DNA of 64,000 nucleotides from Pseudomonas citrullilanati (GTDB lineage: Bacteria; Pseudomonadota; Gammaproteobacteria; Pseudomonadales; Pseudomonadaceae). The stretch covers positions 34,246 through 98,245 of the forward strand of contig NZ_JAUQOP010000019.1 in the NCBI RefSeq assembly GCF_030580855.1, given 5' to 3'. Each line of letters starts with the position of its first letter. Positions within the stretch are counted from its first letter, which is position 1. The position numbers and the translations under genes are program-made. Under the pieces are notes generated by a model. The model worked only from the letters and a program-made list of their open reading frames with translations. It was not told the DNA's origin and did no database searches. Shown here in pieces: positions 20,319 to 29,237 of this stretch.

Positions 20319-22805
20319 ATGCCTGACCTGCTTGACCGTTACCCGCTGACGCCGGGCACCTATCACGAATTGCTGGACGACAGCGGTACGGTACGCCCGC
20401 ACTGGCGACGGTTGCTCGACCAGTTGCAACGCAGCACGCCGGCCCAGTTGGTCCAGCGGCAGGCCTTGCTGGCGCGGCAGATCCAGGAAAACGGCGTGAC
20501 CTACAACGTCTACGCCGATCCCAAGGGCGCGGATCGGCCGTGGGAACTGGACCTGCTGCCCCACATCATCGATGCCCGGGAATGGAAGCACCTGTCGGCC
20601 GGCATCGCCCAGCGGGCCCGCCTGCTCAACGCGGTCCTGGCGGACCTGTATGGGCCCCAGCGGCTGATCCGCGAAGGCCTGTTGCCGGCGGAGCTGGTGT
20701 TCGGGCACAACCATTTCCTCTGGCCCTGCCAGGGCATTGCCCCACCGGACGCCAGCTTCCTGCACCTGTACGCCGTGGACCTCGCACGTACGCCCGATGG
20801 CCGCTGGTGGGTGACGGCGGATCGGACCCAGGCGCCTTCGGGGGCCGGTTACGCGCTGGAAAACCGCATGATCGTATCCCGCGCCTTTCCGGAGTTGTAC
20901 CGCGACCTCAAGGTGCGGCACCTGTCCGGTTTCTTCCGCACCTTGCAGGAAACCCTGGCGCGCCAGGCGCCCAGCGACGGCGAGCCGCCGCTGGTGGTGC
21001 TGCTGACGCCGGGGCGGTTCAACGAAAGTTATTTCGAGCATCTTTACCTGGCGCGCCAGCTGGGCTATCCGCTGGTGGAGGGCGGCGACCTGACCGTGCG
21101 CGACGCCACGGTCTACCTGAAGACCCTCAGCGGGTTGCGGCGGGTCCACGCCATCATGCGTCGGCTCGACGATGATTTCTGCGACCCCTTGGAGCTGCGC
21201 ACCGATTCGGCCCTGGGCGTGCCGGGGTTGCTGGAGGCGGTGCGCCAGGGCCGGGTGCTGGTGGCCAATGCCCTGGGCAGCGGCGTGCTGGAGTCGCCCG
21301 GGCTCTTGGGCTTTTTGCCGCGGATCAACGAATACCTGTTCGGCGAGGCCTTGCTGCTGCCATCGATCGCCACCTGGTGGTGCGGTGAGCCGCCGGTGCT
21401 GGCCCAGGCCCTGGAGAAGTTACCGGAGCTTTTGATCAAGCCGGCGTTCCCGTCCCAGAGCTTCAGCCCGGTGTTGGGTCGTGACTTGAGCGAGGAACAG
21501 CGCGCTCGCCTGGCGGCGCGCATGCAGGCGCGGCCTTATGCGTATGTCGCCCAGGAACTGGCGCAATTGTCCCAGGCCCCGGTCTGGCAGGCCGAGGATG
21601 AGCAGATCCAGGCCCGGGCCATTGGCATGCGTGTGTATGCGGTGGCCGGGAAGGGCGATTATCGGGTGCTGTCCGGTGGCCTGACCCGGGTGGCCGCCGA
21701 GGCCGACGCCGAAGTGGTGTCGATGCAGCGCGGGGGCGCCAGCAAGGACACCTGGGTGCTGGCGGAACAGGCCCCGGAGGGCGAGCAGTGGGCGGCCCAG
21801 CGGACCGTGGGGGTCCACGACCTGGTCCGGCGCGATCCGTACCTGCCGTCGCGGGTGGTGGAAAACCTGTTCTGGTTCGGCCGCTACTGCGAGCGTTGCG
21901 ACGACAGCGCTCGCCTGCTGCGGATCATGCTGGCGCGCTACGTCGATGGCGATGATCCGTACGCCCTGCAATCGGCGGTGGCCCTGGCCGAAAGCCTCAT
22001 GCTGCTGCCCGAGGAGGGCGAATTGCCCGAGCGCCTGCTGGCGGCGCTGCTGGGCGAGGACTGGTCGTTCAGCCTGCGCTCCAACCTGCAGCGCCTGCAA
22101 TGGGCGGCGTCCCAGGTGCGTGGGAAATTGTCCCGGGAGAACTGGCAGGCGTTGGTGGAGTTGCAGCGCGAGGCCATGGAACTGGACACCGCCGAACCGG
22201 ATTTCGGCGAGTTGCTGGATTTTCTCAACCGGCTGGTGATGTCCCTGGCGGCGTTGTCCGGTTTCGCCCTGGACGACATGACCCGCGACGAGGGCTGGCG
22301 TTTTCTGATGATCGGCCGGCGCCTGGAGCGCCTGCAATTTCTCAGCAGCAGCCTGGCGGCCTTCCTGCGCGGCGAGGCCGTGTTCGACCAGGCTGGGTTG
22401 GAAGGGTTGCTGGAGCTGGGCAACAGCAGCATCACCTACCGCTCGCGCTACCTGGCGGTGGCCCAATTGATCCCGGTGCTCGACCTGCTGCTATTGGATG
22501 AGCAGAACCCCCACGCGGTGCTCTTCCAGTTGAAGCTGGTGGCCCGGACCCTCAAGCGCCTCAACGAGGACTTCGGTGCGCCCCGCGACCTCGCCTTGCC
22601 GGACCTGGTGATGCGCCTGTCGCGCTTTGACCTGCGCTGCCTGGAAAACCCGTTGTTCGGCGACACCAGCCTGCGCGCGGCGCTCGACGGGTTGGCCGAT
22701 CTGCTCCAGGAAGTGGCCGATGCCAGCGGCCAGGTGTCCGACCGCCTGGCCTTGCGTCATTTTGCCCATGTCGATGACGTCAGCCAGCGCACGGTGTCCG
22801 TCTGA
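20319..22805 (+). CDS. Circularly permuted ATP-grasp / alpha-E fusion protein
   Basis: The 828-aa protein fuses a circularly permuted ATP-grasp domain (about residues 1-480; LLTPGRFNESYFEHLYLARQ and LPELLIKPAFPSQSF are characteristic) to an alpha-E helical domain (about 505-810), which starts near YLPSRVVENLFWFGRYCERCD. In many genomes these are two adjacent genes; here they are one chain. The ATP-grasp part should form an acyl-phosphate and ligate an amine, so a peptide or amide ligase is expected, substrate unknown. It follows the DUF2126 gene by 82 bp, and its stop overlaps the next start by one base. Confidence 0.9.
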   Translation: MPDLLDRYPLTPGTYHELLDDSGTVRPHWRRLLDQLQRSTPAQLVQRQALLARQIQENGVTYNVYADPKGADRPWELDLLPHIIDAREWKHLSAGIAQRARLLNAVLADLYGPQRLIREGLLPAELVFGHNHFLWPCQGIAPPDASFLHLYAVDLARTPDGRWWVTADRTQAPSGAGYALENRMIVSRAFPELYRDLKVRHLSGFFRTLQETLARQAPSDGEPPLVVLLTPGRFNESYFEHLYLARQLGYPLVEGGDLTVRDATVYLKTLSGLRRVHAIMRRLDDDFCDPLELRTDSALGVPGLLEAVRQGRVLVANALGSGVLESPGLLGFLPRINEYLFGEALLLPSIATWWCGEPPVLAQALEKLPELLIKPAFPSQSFSPVLGRDLSEEQRARLAARMQARPYAYVAQELAQLSQAPVWQAEDEQIQARAIGMRVYAVAGKGDYRVLSGGLTRVAAEADAEVVSMQRGGASKDTWVLAEQAPEGEQWAAQRTVGVHDLVRRDPYLPSRVVENLFWFGRYCERCDDSARLLRIMLARYVDGDDPYALQSAVALAESLMLLPEEGELPERLLAALLGEDWSFSLRSNLQRLQWAASQVRGKLSRENWQALVELQREAMELDTAEPDFGELLDFLNRLVMSLAALSGFALDDMTRDEGWRFLMIGRRLERLQFLSSSLAAFLRGEAVFDQAGLEGLLELGNSSITYRSRYLAVAQLIPVLDLLLLDEQNPHAVLFQLKLVARTLKRLNEDFGAPRDLALPDLVMRLSRFDLRCLENPLFGDTSLRAALDGLADLLQEVADASGQVSDRLALRHFAHVDDVSQRTVSV

Positions 22806-23698
22806 TGAGCGCCCGTTACCAGATTTTCCACGACACCCATTACCACTACGACAGCCCGGTGTCCCTGGCCCAGCAACTGGCGCACCTGTGGCCAAGGCCG
22901 TGCGAGTGGCAACGCTGCACCGAACGGCAGTTGCTGGTCAGCCCGGAACCGACCACCCGCCGCGACGAGCAGGACGTATTCGGCAATCCGCTGACCCGGC
23001 TGGCCTTCGAACGGCCTCACGACCAATTGCAGGTCAGCGCGCGCTTGAGCGTCGAAGTGCTGGCCCGGCCGCCGCTGGATTTCACCGCGTCCCCGGCCTG
23101 GGAATCGACCTGCCAGGCACTGAGCTACAGTGGCCGGCCGCTCTCGACGCCGTTGCTGGAAGCGTGCCGGTTCCGGTTCGAGTCGCCCTACGTGCACCTC
23201 AAGCGCAGTTTCGTCGAGTTTTCCGACAGCTGTTTCCCGCCCGGCCGGCCGTTGATGCTGGGGGTCCAGGCATTGATGGAAAAGATCTTCCAGGAGTTCA
23301 CCTTCGATGCCGAGGCGACCCAGGTGGCGACGCCGCTGGTGGAAGTGCTGGAGCGGCGACGGGGCGTGTGCCAGGACTTCGCCCACCTGATGCTGGCCAG
23401 CCTGCGCTCGCGCGGTCTGGCGGCGCGCTACGTCAGCGGTTACCTCTTGACCCAGCCCCCGCCCGGCCAGCCACGGCTGATCGGCGCCGATGCGTCCCAT
23501 GCCTGGGTGTCGGTGTACTGCCCGGTGCTGGGCTGGGTGGATTTCGACCCGACCAACAACGTGCAACCGGCCCTCGAACACATCACCCTGGCCTGGGGCC
23601 GGGACTTTTCCGATGTGTCGCCGTTGCGCGGGGTGATCCTGGGCGGCGGCAGCCATGATCCCGAGGTGCGGGTGACGGTGATGCCGGTGGAGGCGTGA
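22805..23698 (+). CDS. Transglutaminase family protein (third gene of the ATP-grasp operon)
   Basis: The 297-aa protein has an N-terminal beta-rich domain (MSARYQIFHDTHYHYDSPVSLAQ) and a transglutaminase/protease fold with C189 in RRGVCQDFAH, H232 in DASHAWVSV and D248 in VDFDPTNN. The triad is complete, so it should be an active cysteine peptidase or transglutaminase. It begins in the stop codon of the ATP-grasp gene (TGATG), which implies translational coupling. Together the operon encodes one ligase-like enzyme flanked by two transglutaminase-fold enzymes. Confidence 0.9.
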   Translation: MSARYQIFHDTHYHYDSPVSLAQQLAHLWPRPCEWQRCTERQLLVSPEPTTRRDEQDVFGNPLTRLAFERPHDQLQVSARLSVEVLARPPLDFTASPAWESTCQALSYSGRPLSTPLLEACRFRFESPYVHLKRSFVEFSDSCFPPGRPLMLGVQALMEKIFQEFTFDAEATQVATPLVEVLERRRGVCQDFAHLMLASLRSRGLAARYVSGYLLTQPPPGQPRLIGADASHAWVSVYCPVLGWVDFDPTNNVQPALEHITLAWGRDFSDVSPLRGVILGGGSHDPEVRVTVMPVEA

Positions 23699-23713
23699 AC
23701 GCTATGTAGAACA

Positions 23714-23802
23714 TGTGGGAGCGAGCCTGCTCGCGAAAGCTACAGGTCAGTCAATGAGCCGCTTGACGGCCAGTTCGTCATCGCGAGCAGGCTCGCTCCC
23801 AC
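23714..23802. repeat. REPIN (inverted REP pair)
   Basis: TGTGGGAGCGAGCCTGCTCG and its inverted partner, ending GGCTCGCTCCCACC, flank about 40 bp just after the transglutaminase operon. Confidence 0.87.
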
Positions 23803-23932
23803 CGGTCTTGTGTGCGGGGATGATGAGTGTGCCGGCCTCTGGGCTCGCCAGTCGATTGCCAGGGCACTGGGTGCGTGAGGTCGGCAGCGCGGCTGCCGAT
23901 CCAGGATGCAGGGCCGGGCGGGCCCCGAGGGG

Positions 23933-24118
23933 TCAGGCGTTCGGCGCCGGGTCTTTCGGGGTGTCGCCTGCTTCGTCGGCTGCCAGGTCGCTTTCGACCT
24001 CGCCGCTCAGTGCCGCTTCTTCAGCCGAAGCTTTCTTGCGCTGGAGCTTTTCCTCTTTCTTCTGCTCCTTGGCCAGGTCTCTCTGACGTTTGGCGAAGGA
24101 ATAATTGGGTTTGGCCAT
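23933..24118 (-). CDS. Small charged conserved protein
   Basis: This 61-aa protein starts MAKPNYSFAKRQRDLAKEQK, continues with a Lys/Glu-rich helix, and ends in an acidic Asp/Ala/Pro tail (AADEAGDTPKDPAPNA). The lysine-rich half followed by an acidic half suggests an extended or coiled helix, possibly nucleic-acid binding. Similar short proteins are annotated as hypothetical in pseudomonads. The ATG at 24118 has an AAGAGGAACG ribosome-binding region; longer in-frame extensions run into the neighbouring gene and look spurious. Confidence 0.75.
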   Translation of the reverse strand: MAKPNYSFAKRQRDLAKEQKKEEKLQRKKASAEEAALSGEVESDLAADEAGDTPKDPAPNA

Positions 24119-24185
24119 GGGCGTTCCTCTTGGGTCGAAGGGAGGTAGAGCGGCGCGTATTCTGCCCTGTATCGGGGCCGAGCCG

Positions 24186-24773
24186 TTAGCGGGGTTTTTG
24201 TTCGGCCCACTTCGGCTGCACCGAAGGCTGCCATTCATCCAGCGCATCGAGCAGGTCATGGGCCGATTCGCTCACTTGCAGCATGTCACGATGCGGCGCG
24301 CGGACGAAGCCTTCACCGACGATATGGTCGAGGAAACCGGTCAGTTTGCTGTAGAAACCGTTCACTTCCAGCAGACCCAGCGGTTTGCCGTGATAACCGA
24401 GCTGGCCCCAGGTCCAGACCTCGAACAACTCTTCCAGGGTGCCGAGGCCGCCGGGCAGGGCGATGAAGGCATCGCTGAGTTCGGCCATGCGCGCCTTGCG
24501 GGCATGCATGCCGTCCACCACCTCCAGGCGGGTCAGGCCGGGGTGGCCGATTTCCTTGTCCTTCAGGCTTTGCGGGATGATGCCGATGACTTCACCGCCG
24601 GCCGCCAGTGCCGCGTCGGCAACGATGCCCATCAGGCCCACCGCGCCGCCCCCATAGACCAGGGTCAGCTTGCGCTCGGCCAACGCCTTGCCCAGGGCCT
24701 GCGCCGCTTCACGGTAGGCAGGGTTGTCGCCGGTGCTGGCGCCGCAGAATACACAAACAGATGCGATGGACAT
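24186..24773 (-). CDS. LOG family protein (TIGR00730; predicted nucleotide 5'-monophosphate phosphoribohydrolase)
   Basis: The 195-aa protein has a Rossmann-like fold with the LOG signatures [10 protein letters not shown] near residues 40-50 and [15 protein letters not shown] near 100-115. These bind the phosphoribose and provide the catalytic Arg/Glu. Plant LOG and bacterial homologues cleave cytokinin riboside monophosphates or AMP to release the base. The ATG at 24773 gives [13 protein letters not shown], the usual N-terminus. It is 67 bp upstream of the small charged protein gene and convergent with nothing. Confidence 0.9.
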   Translation of the reverse strand: MSIASVCVFCGASTGDNPAYREAAQALGKALAERKLTLVYGGGAVGLMGIVADAALAAGGEVIGIIPQSLKDKEIGHPGLTRLEVVDGMHARKARMAELSDAFIALPGGLGTLEELFEVWTWGQLGYHGKPLGLLEVNGFYSKLTGFLDHIVGEGFVRAPHRDMLQVSESAHDLLDALDEWQPSVQPKWAEQKPR

Positions 24774-24841
24774 GGAATACTCCGTAGGTCGATGACCGTT
24801 GCAGAGTAAAGCCTCGTCGCAGGCATGCAAAGGCGCAAGGC

Positions 24842-24931
24842 TCAACCTTCGCGCCGGGGCTTCTCGTAGGTGCCACTGGCGCCGCAGGCGTAGGCGGCGA
24901 GCAAGCTGCATAACAGGCTGTTGAAGTTCAT
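24842..24931 (-). CDS. Possible small secreted/membrane peptide, 29 aa
   Basis: A short minus-strand reading frame encodes [20 protein letters not shown] followed by TYEKPRREG. It has a convincing ribosome-binding site (AGGAGCG, six bases before the ATG), a hydrophobic N-terminal half resembling a signal peptide ending near AYAC|GAS, and a basic tail. The frame lies between the LOG gene and azurin and reads divergently from azurin. Being short, it needs conservation evidence to be accepted as a gene. The lipobox-like AYAC is imperfect. Confidence 0.45.
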   Translation of the reverse strand: MNFNSLLCSLLAAYACGASGTYEKPRREG

Positions 24932-25035
24932 GGTGAACGCTCCTGGGGGTGATGGAGCCGATCATAGGGTGGCCCGGTGCGTCTGGCTGGTTGATTGTGT
25001 CCATCAGGCTGATAGCCTTAAGTTGTATACAATTT

Positions 25036-25049
25036 TTGATTCAGGTCAT
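25036..25049 (+). promoter_or_regulatory. Possible ANR/FNR-type box upstream of azu
   Basis: TTGATTCAGGTCAT matches the first half-site of the ANR consensus TTGAT-N4-ATCAA exactly and the second half-site at three of five positions, about 67 bp before the azurin ATG. Azurin in P. aeruginosa is known to be activated by ANR, which fits. Confidence 0.45.
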
Positions 25050-25115
25050 AGGAACTTGTCTGAAATTAAGGCAGTCTTCCCTTTTGACGTTCTCACCATG
25101 CCTTGGAGATCCACG

Positions 25116-25562
25116 ATGTTTGCCAAACTTGTTGCAGTATCCCTGTTGACGCTGGCCAGCAGCCAACTGATGGCAGCGGAATGCAAGACCACGATCGACT
25201 CGACCGACCAGATGTCCTTCAGCACCAAAGCCATCGAAATCGACAAGAGCTGCAAGACGTTCACCGTTGAGCTGACCCACTCGGGCAGCCTGCCGAAAAA
25301 CGTCATGGGCCATAACTGGGTCCTGAGCAAAGAGGCTGACATGCAGCCGATCGCCACCGACGGCCTGAGCGCCGGTCTCGACAAGAACTACCTGAAGGAA
25401 GGTGATGCGCGCGTCATTGCCCACACCAAGGTGATTGGCGCCAATGAGAAAGACTCGGTAACCTTCGACGTGTCGAAGCTCGATCCCGCCGAAAAATACG
25501 GCTTCTTCTGCTCCTTTCCGGGCCACATCTCGATGATGAAAGGCACCGTGACCCTGAAGTAA
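25116..25562 (+). CDS. azu: Azurin (type 1 blue copper protein)
   Basis: This periplasmic single-electron carrier may donate to nitrite reductase or peroxidases. The 148-aa precursor has a 20-residue signal peptide ending in LMA before AECKTT, giving the canonical 128-residue mature protein. All copper ligands are in place: precursor H66 (mature His46), C132 (Cys112), H137 (His117) and the axial M141 (Met121), plus the C23/C46 disulphide pair (mature 3/26). ATG at 25116 follows GGAGATCC. It is monocistronic, with a terminator 13 bp downstream. Confidence 0.98.
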   Translation: MFAKLVAVSLLTLASSQLMAAECKTTIDSTDQMSFSTKAIEIDKSCKTFTVELTHSGSLPKNVMGHNWVLSKEADMQPIATDGLSAGLDKNYLKEGDARVIAHTKVIGANEKDSVTFDVSKLDPAEKYGFFCSFPGHISMMKGTVTLK

Positions 25563-25574
25563 TCTTCAGGCATG

Positions 25575-25603
25575 AAAAAAGCGCCCCTGCCGGGCGCTTT
25601 TTT
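25575..25603. terminator. Bidirectional Rho-independent terminator after azu
   Basis: AAAAAAGCGCCC, CTGCC, GGGCGCTTTTTT form a perfect 12-base stem with A- and T-runs at its ends. It can end azu on the plus strand and also read-through from nadE on the minus strand. Confidence 0.92.
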
Positions 25604-25629
25604 GTGTCCGTTCCATTCCCCTTGGCCGA

Positions 25630-25704
25630 TGTGGAAGCGAGCTTGCTCGCGAAAGCGGCAGGTCGGCCAGCCTGTCCGCCATCGCGAGCAGGCTCGCTCC
25701 TACA
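25630..25704. repeat. REPIN (inverted REP pair)
   Basis: TGTGGAAGCGAGCTTGCTCG and an inverted partner ending GGCTCGCTCCTACA lie between azu and nadE. Both outer ends carry a matching G-to-A change (GTGGAAGCGA and the complementary TCGCTCCTAC region), so pairing is partly preserved. Confidence 0.82.
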
Positions 25705-25716
25705 AGGGGCTGCCGG

Positions 25717-26544
25717 TTACGGTGCGTACGGCAGCACCCGCTTGTGCTCGGTCTTGCGATAGGTGTCGCAGATGATCCGGGCCGCTTCTTCGCGAATGGC
25801 CTTGCCGTGCAGGAAGTCATCGATCTCGCCATAGGTCACGCCATGGGCGGCTTCGTCGGGTTTGCCGGGGGACAGGTCCTCGAGGTCGGCGGTGGGGACT
25901 TTTTCCACCAGCGATTGCGGCGCGCCGAAGTCACGGGCGATGGCCCTGACCTGGTTTTTCACCAGGCCGCTCAGCGGCGCCAGGTCGCAGGCGCCGTCAC
26001 CGAACTTGGTGAAGAACCCCATCACCGCTTCGGCCGCGTGGTCGGTGCCGATCACCAGGCCTTGCTCGGCACCGGCGATGGTGTACTGCGCCACCATGCG
26101 CATCCGCGCCTTGGTATTGCCCAGCACGAAATCCCGCGAGCCCGGCGCCTTGCCCTCGAAGGCCAACACTTCCTTGGCCAGCGCCTTGACCGCCGGGCCG
26201 ATGTTGACGGTGTGCCGCTCGTCCGGCTCGATGAAGTCCAGGCAGGCTTGGGCCTCGTGCTCGTCGAACTGGGTGTCGTAGGGCAGGCGCACGGCGATGA
26301 ACTTGTAGGCCGGGTTGCCGGTTTTCTCCCGCAGTTCGCGCACGGCGCGTTGGGCCAGCAGGCCGGCGGTCAACGAATCGACCCCGCCGCTGATGCCGAG
26401 TACGAGGGACTTGAGCCCGGAATTGACCAGGCAGTCCTGGATGAAACCCACCCGCCGGGCGATTTCAGCCTTGAGGGCCGCGTCGTCGGCGAACGGTGGC
26501 TGGACGTTGAGTTGTTCGGCAATCTCACGCTGTACGGCTTGCAT
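25717..26544 (-). CDS. nadE: Ammonia-dependent NAD synthetase
   Basis: This enzyme converts nicotinate adenine dinucleotide to NAD using ATP and ammonia. The 275-aa protein has the PP-loop ATP-binding motif [10 protein letters not shown] near residues 52-61 and the downstream [19 protein letters not shown] and [15 protein letters not shown] motifs. It lacks the nitrilase-like glutaminase domain, so it is the ammonia-dependent short form. It starts three bases after the pncB stop, and its AAGGAG ribosome-binding site lies within the last pncB codons, so the two salvage genes are coupled. Confidence 0.96.
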   Translation of the reverse strand: MQAVQREIAEQLNVQPPFADDAALKAEIARRVGFIQDCLVNSGLKSLVLGISGGVDSLTAGLLAQRAVRELREKTGNPAYKFIAVRLPYDTQFDEHEAQACLDFIEPDERHTVNIGPAVKALAKEVLAFEGKAPGSRDFVLGNTKARMRMVAQYTIAGAEQGLVIGTDHAAEAVMGFFTKFGDGACDLAPLSGLVKNQVRAIARDFGAPQSLVEKVPTADLEDLSPGKPDEAAHGVTYGEIDDFLHGKAIREEAARIICDTYRKTEHKRVLPYAP

Positions 26545-26547
26545 GAT

Positions 26548-27774
26548 TCACTCCTTGCTAGAAGGGTCGGGAAGGGCGGCAGGTACTTGGAAAACATGTC
26601 GCATGTAGGCGACGAAATTCGGGTCCTTGCAGTGGGTCTTGCCGGCCTCGTCGGAAATCTTGGCCACGGGTTGCCCATCGCAGCTGATCATTTTAAGCAC
26701 GATGCTCATGGGCTCCACCCCTGCAATGTCACAGGTCAGATTGGTGCCAATACCGAAGCTGACATTAATGCGACCACGCAACGCACGGAAAATCTCCAGG
26801 CATTTGGGCAGGTTCAGGCTGTCGGAGAACACCAGGGTCTTGCTCATCGGGTCGATGCCCAGCTTGTGGTAGTGGGCAATGGCTTTTTCCGCCCAGATCA
26901 CCGGGTCGCCCGAGTCGTGGCGCAGGCCGTCGAACAGCTTGGCGAAGAACAGGTCGAAATCCGCCAGGAACGCGTCCATGGTGATGCAATCGGTCAACGC
27001 GATCCCCAGCAGGCCCCGGTATTCGCGCACCCAGCAGTCGAGGGCGGCAATCTGGCTGTCGATCAGCCGCGGGCCCAGTTGTTGGTGCGCCATGATCCAT
27101 TCATGGGCCATGGTGCCCAGGGGCTTCATGTTCAGTTCCCGGGACAGGTGCACGTTGCTGGTGCCGACGAAACGCCCGGGGAAATCATGCTTGAGCACGT
27201 TCACCACTTCTTCCTGGACGCGGTAGGAAAAGCGCCGGCGGGTGCCGAAGTCCGCCACTTGCAGTTCGGACAATTCATCGGCGCTGGCGTTGGCGCTCAG
27301 CCAGTCGAACTTGCGGTACAACTGCTCCCGCGCCTGTTCCAGGACCACTTCCCGGTAGCGATAGCGGTTGCGCACTTCGCTGACGATGGCCAGCAACGGC
27401 ACCTCGAACAGGATCACGTGCAGCCAGGGGCCGCGCAGGCGGATGAACAACTCGCCGTTGTCGATGCCGGTGTGCACATAGCGCAGGTTGAAGCGAAACA
27501 AGCCCAGGAAGCGCAGGAAGTCCGGCTTCAGGAAACTGATGCGTTCGAGGAACCCCAACTGGTCGGCACTCAGGCTCAGCTCGGCCAGGCGCTCGATCTG
27601 GAAGCGGATCTCCGCCAGGTAGGGGCGCAAGTCTTCGCTGTTGCGGCAACGAAACTCCCACTCGACTTCGACGTTGGGGTAATTGTGCAGCACCGCCTGC
27701 ATCATCGTCAGTTTGTAGAAGTCGGTGTCGAGCAGGTTCTGCACGATGCGATCGGCAAACACACTCTCGCTCAT
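26548..27774 (-). CDS. pncB: Nicotinate phosphoribosyltransferase
   Basis: This enzyme makes nicotinate mononucleotide from nicotinate and PRPP with ATP hydrolysis, the entry step of the Preiss-Handler salvage route. The 408-aa protein contains the family motifs [15 protein letters not shown] near residues 12-26, [12 protein letters not shown] with the phosphorylated histidine region, [13 protein letters not shown] and [17 protein letters not shown] precedes the ATG at 27774. It forms an operon with nadE. Confidence 0.96.
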   Translation of the reverse strand: MSESVFADRIVQNLLDTDFYKLTMMQAVLHNYPNVEVEWEFRCRNSEDLRPYLAEIRFQIERLAELSLSADQLGFLERISFLKPDFLRFLGLFRFNLRYVHTGIDNGELFIRLRGPWLHVILFEVPLLAIVSEVRNRYRYREVVLEQAREQLYRKFDWLSANASADELSELQVADFGTRRRFSYRVQEEVVNVLKHDFPGRFVGTSNVHLSRELNMKPLGTMAHEWIMAHQQLGPRLIDSQIAALDCWVREYRGLLGIALTDCITMDAFLADFDLFFAKLFDGLRHDSGDPVIWAEKAIAHYHKLGIDPMSKTLVFSDSLNLPKCLEIFRALRGRINVSFGIGTNLTCDIAGVEPMSIVLKMISCDGQPVAKISDEAGKTHCKDPNFVAYMRHVFQVPAALPDPSSKE

Positions 27775-27891
27775 GGCGGGATCTCCAGACAGGCCGCTGC
27801 GGCGGGCAGCGGGTGCGGCGGTTTTTAGTGAAGCGGTTAGTGGCGCATAACCGGGGTGGGTATTGCCAGTGATTTTTGGGGGCGGTGTCCT

Positions 27892-28037
27892 CTAGGCTCT
27901 GTCTGAAATGTGTCTGCACTCGCCCATACTGCGTTGAAACGGGGCTCGGAATGCTCATGTACGCCAGTACACTGCGCTTCCTCGCCCCGTTTCGCCTTGT
28001 CTGGCCTTCGCGCAGACACATTTCAGACAGAGCCTAG
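27892..28037. repeat. 146-bp long palindromic intergenic element
   Basis: Two perfect 26-base arms (27892-27917 and 28012-28037) bracket an inner perfect 10-base stem (GAAACGGGGC/GCCCCGTTTC, 27936-27945 and 27984-27993) and a central GTAC..GTAC hairpin. No coding region is present. The element has the same three-tier layout, with shared CTGCGTTG and CGCCTTG..TGGC blocks, as the element at 48625-48788. Confidence 0.85.
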
Positions 28038-28050
28038 TGAGGCGTTTTAC

Positions 28051-28144
28051 GTGTGGCGAGGGGATTTATCCCCGTTGGACTGCGCAGCAGTCCCAAAAAG
28101 AACGGACGCTACGCGTCCATCGGGGATAAATCCCCTCGCCACAC
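28051..28144. repeat. Second-family REP doublet (GTGGCGAGGGGATTTATCCCC core)
   Basis: The arms GTGTGGCGAGGGGATTTATC and their inverse, ending CCCCTCGCCACAC, enclose the hairpins GGACTGCGCAGCAGTCC and GGACGCTACGCGTCC. With the long palindrome before it, this fills the region between pncB and the LysR gene. Confidence 0.87.
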
Positions 28145-28158
28145 GTTTGTCGTCGCTT

Positions 28159-29070
28159 TTATTGCTGCGGCATATCCGGGCTCCTGATCTGCTCCAACAT
28201 CCACTCCACGAACAGCTTCACCTTGGGCACTTCCGCCGAATGCTCGGGGTACGCCAGGTAATAGGCGCTGGTGCTGGGCATCGCGTGCTGCCAGGCGATG
28301 ACCAGTTTGCCGTCAGCCAGTTCCTCTTCCACCAGGAACCGCGGCAGCAGCGCCACGCCGCAGCCGACCTGGGCCGCGCGGATGCACATGTAGAAGGTCT
28401 CGAAGCGCGGCCCGTGGTAGCTGTGTTCGGTGTGGTAGCCCTGGCTGTCGAACCAGTCGTGCCAGGCCTGGGGCCGCGAGGCGTTTTGCAGCAGGACCAG
28501 GTCGGCCAGTTGGGTCGGGTCGCTGAAGGGCCGCTCGGGCAAGCTGCCGGGCGCGCAGACCGGTACCAGTTCTTCGCCGAACAATTTCAGGGATTCGGAG
28601 CCGGGTCGCGAGCCCTGGCCGAAATAGAAGGCCAGGTCGCTGCGCCCCTGCAGCAGGTCATCGGCTTCCTGCTCGCTGCACAGGTCCAGGTGAATCGTCG
28701 GATGGCGCAGCCGCCAGCCCTTCAGGCGTGGGACCAGCCAGCGAGCACCGAAGGTCGGGGGTGTGGAGACGCGCAGGACTTCGGTGTCACCGCCGTAGGA
28801 GCGCAGGTAATGGGTAGACATCTCTACCTGCGTGAGGATTTTTCGTACTTCACCCAGGTACAGCTCCCCGGCCGGCGTCAGTTGCAGGCGCCGGCGCACG
28901 CGCCGGAACAGCAGGTGTTGCAGCAGTTCTTCCAGTTGCGCGACCTGCTTGCTGACGGCGCTCTGGGTCAGGTGCAGTTCTTCGGCGGCGCGGGTGAAAC
29001 TCAAGTGCCGCGTCACCGCTTCGAAACATTGCAGCGCCGTGATCGATGGCAAATAGCGTTTGTTGAGCAT
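28159..29070 (-). CDS. LysR family regulator of the lysine/pipecolate genes (AmaR-like)
   Basis: This 303-aa LysR-type activator has an N-terminal winged helix-turn-helix (RYLPSITALQCFEAV, SFTRAAEELHLTQSAVSKQV) and a C-terminal periplasmic-binding-protein-like effector domain. It reads divergently from amaB with a 167-bp shared promoter region, the usual arrangement for a LysR protein controlling its neighbour. In P. putida and P. aeruginosa the regulator next to amaB/amaA is AmaR; the name here is by context. The ATG at 29070 gives the typical LysR N-terminus. The frame extends further upstream without support. Confidence 0.88.
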   Translation of the reverse strand: MLNKRYLPSITALQCFEAVTRHLSFTRAAEELHLTQSAVSKQVAQLEELLQHLLFRRVRRRLQLTPAGELYLGEVRKILTQVEMSTHYLRSYGGDTEVLRVSTPPTFGARWLVPRLKGWRLRHPTIHLDLCSEQEADDLLQGRSDLAFYFGQGSRPGSESLKLFGEELVPVCAPGSLPERPFSDPTQLADLVLLQNASRPQAWHDWFDSQGYHTEHSYHGPRFETFYMCIRAAQVGCGVALLPRFLVEEELADGKLVIAWQHAMPSTSAYYLAYPEHSAEVPKVKLFVEWMLEQIRSPDMPQQ

Positions 29071-29237
29071 GAGGGGGCCTTGTTTCCGGTCGCTCTGTCT
29101 GGGCAGCATGAATAAACGGAATGATATCTCGCTTAATGGTCGTTTGTTGGCAAGTCTCGCGCCAGCTACAACTACAGTCCTGATCAGCCGTGATCGTCCG
29201 GCTGCCACTTATTGGCTTTTTGCGTGAGGAGTTTTCC

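Noticed and set aside
27892..28037. Insertion sequence or transposon remnant
   Set aside because: The arms look like terminal inverted repeats, but only about 94 bp lie between them, no transposase fragment is present, and the interior is itself palindromic.
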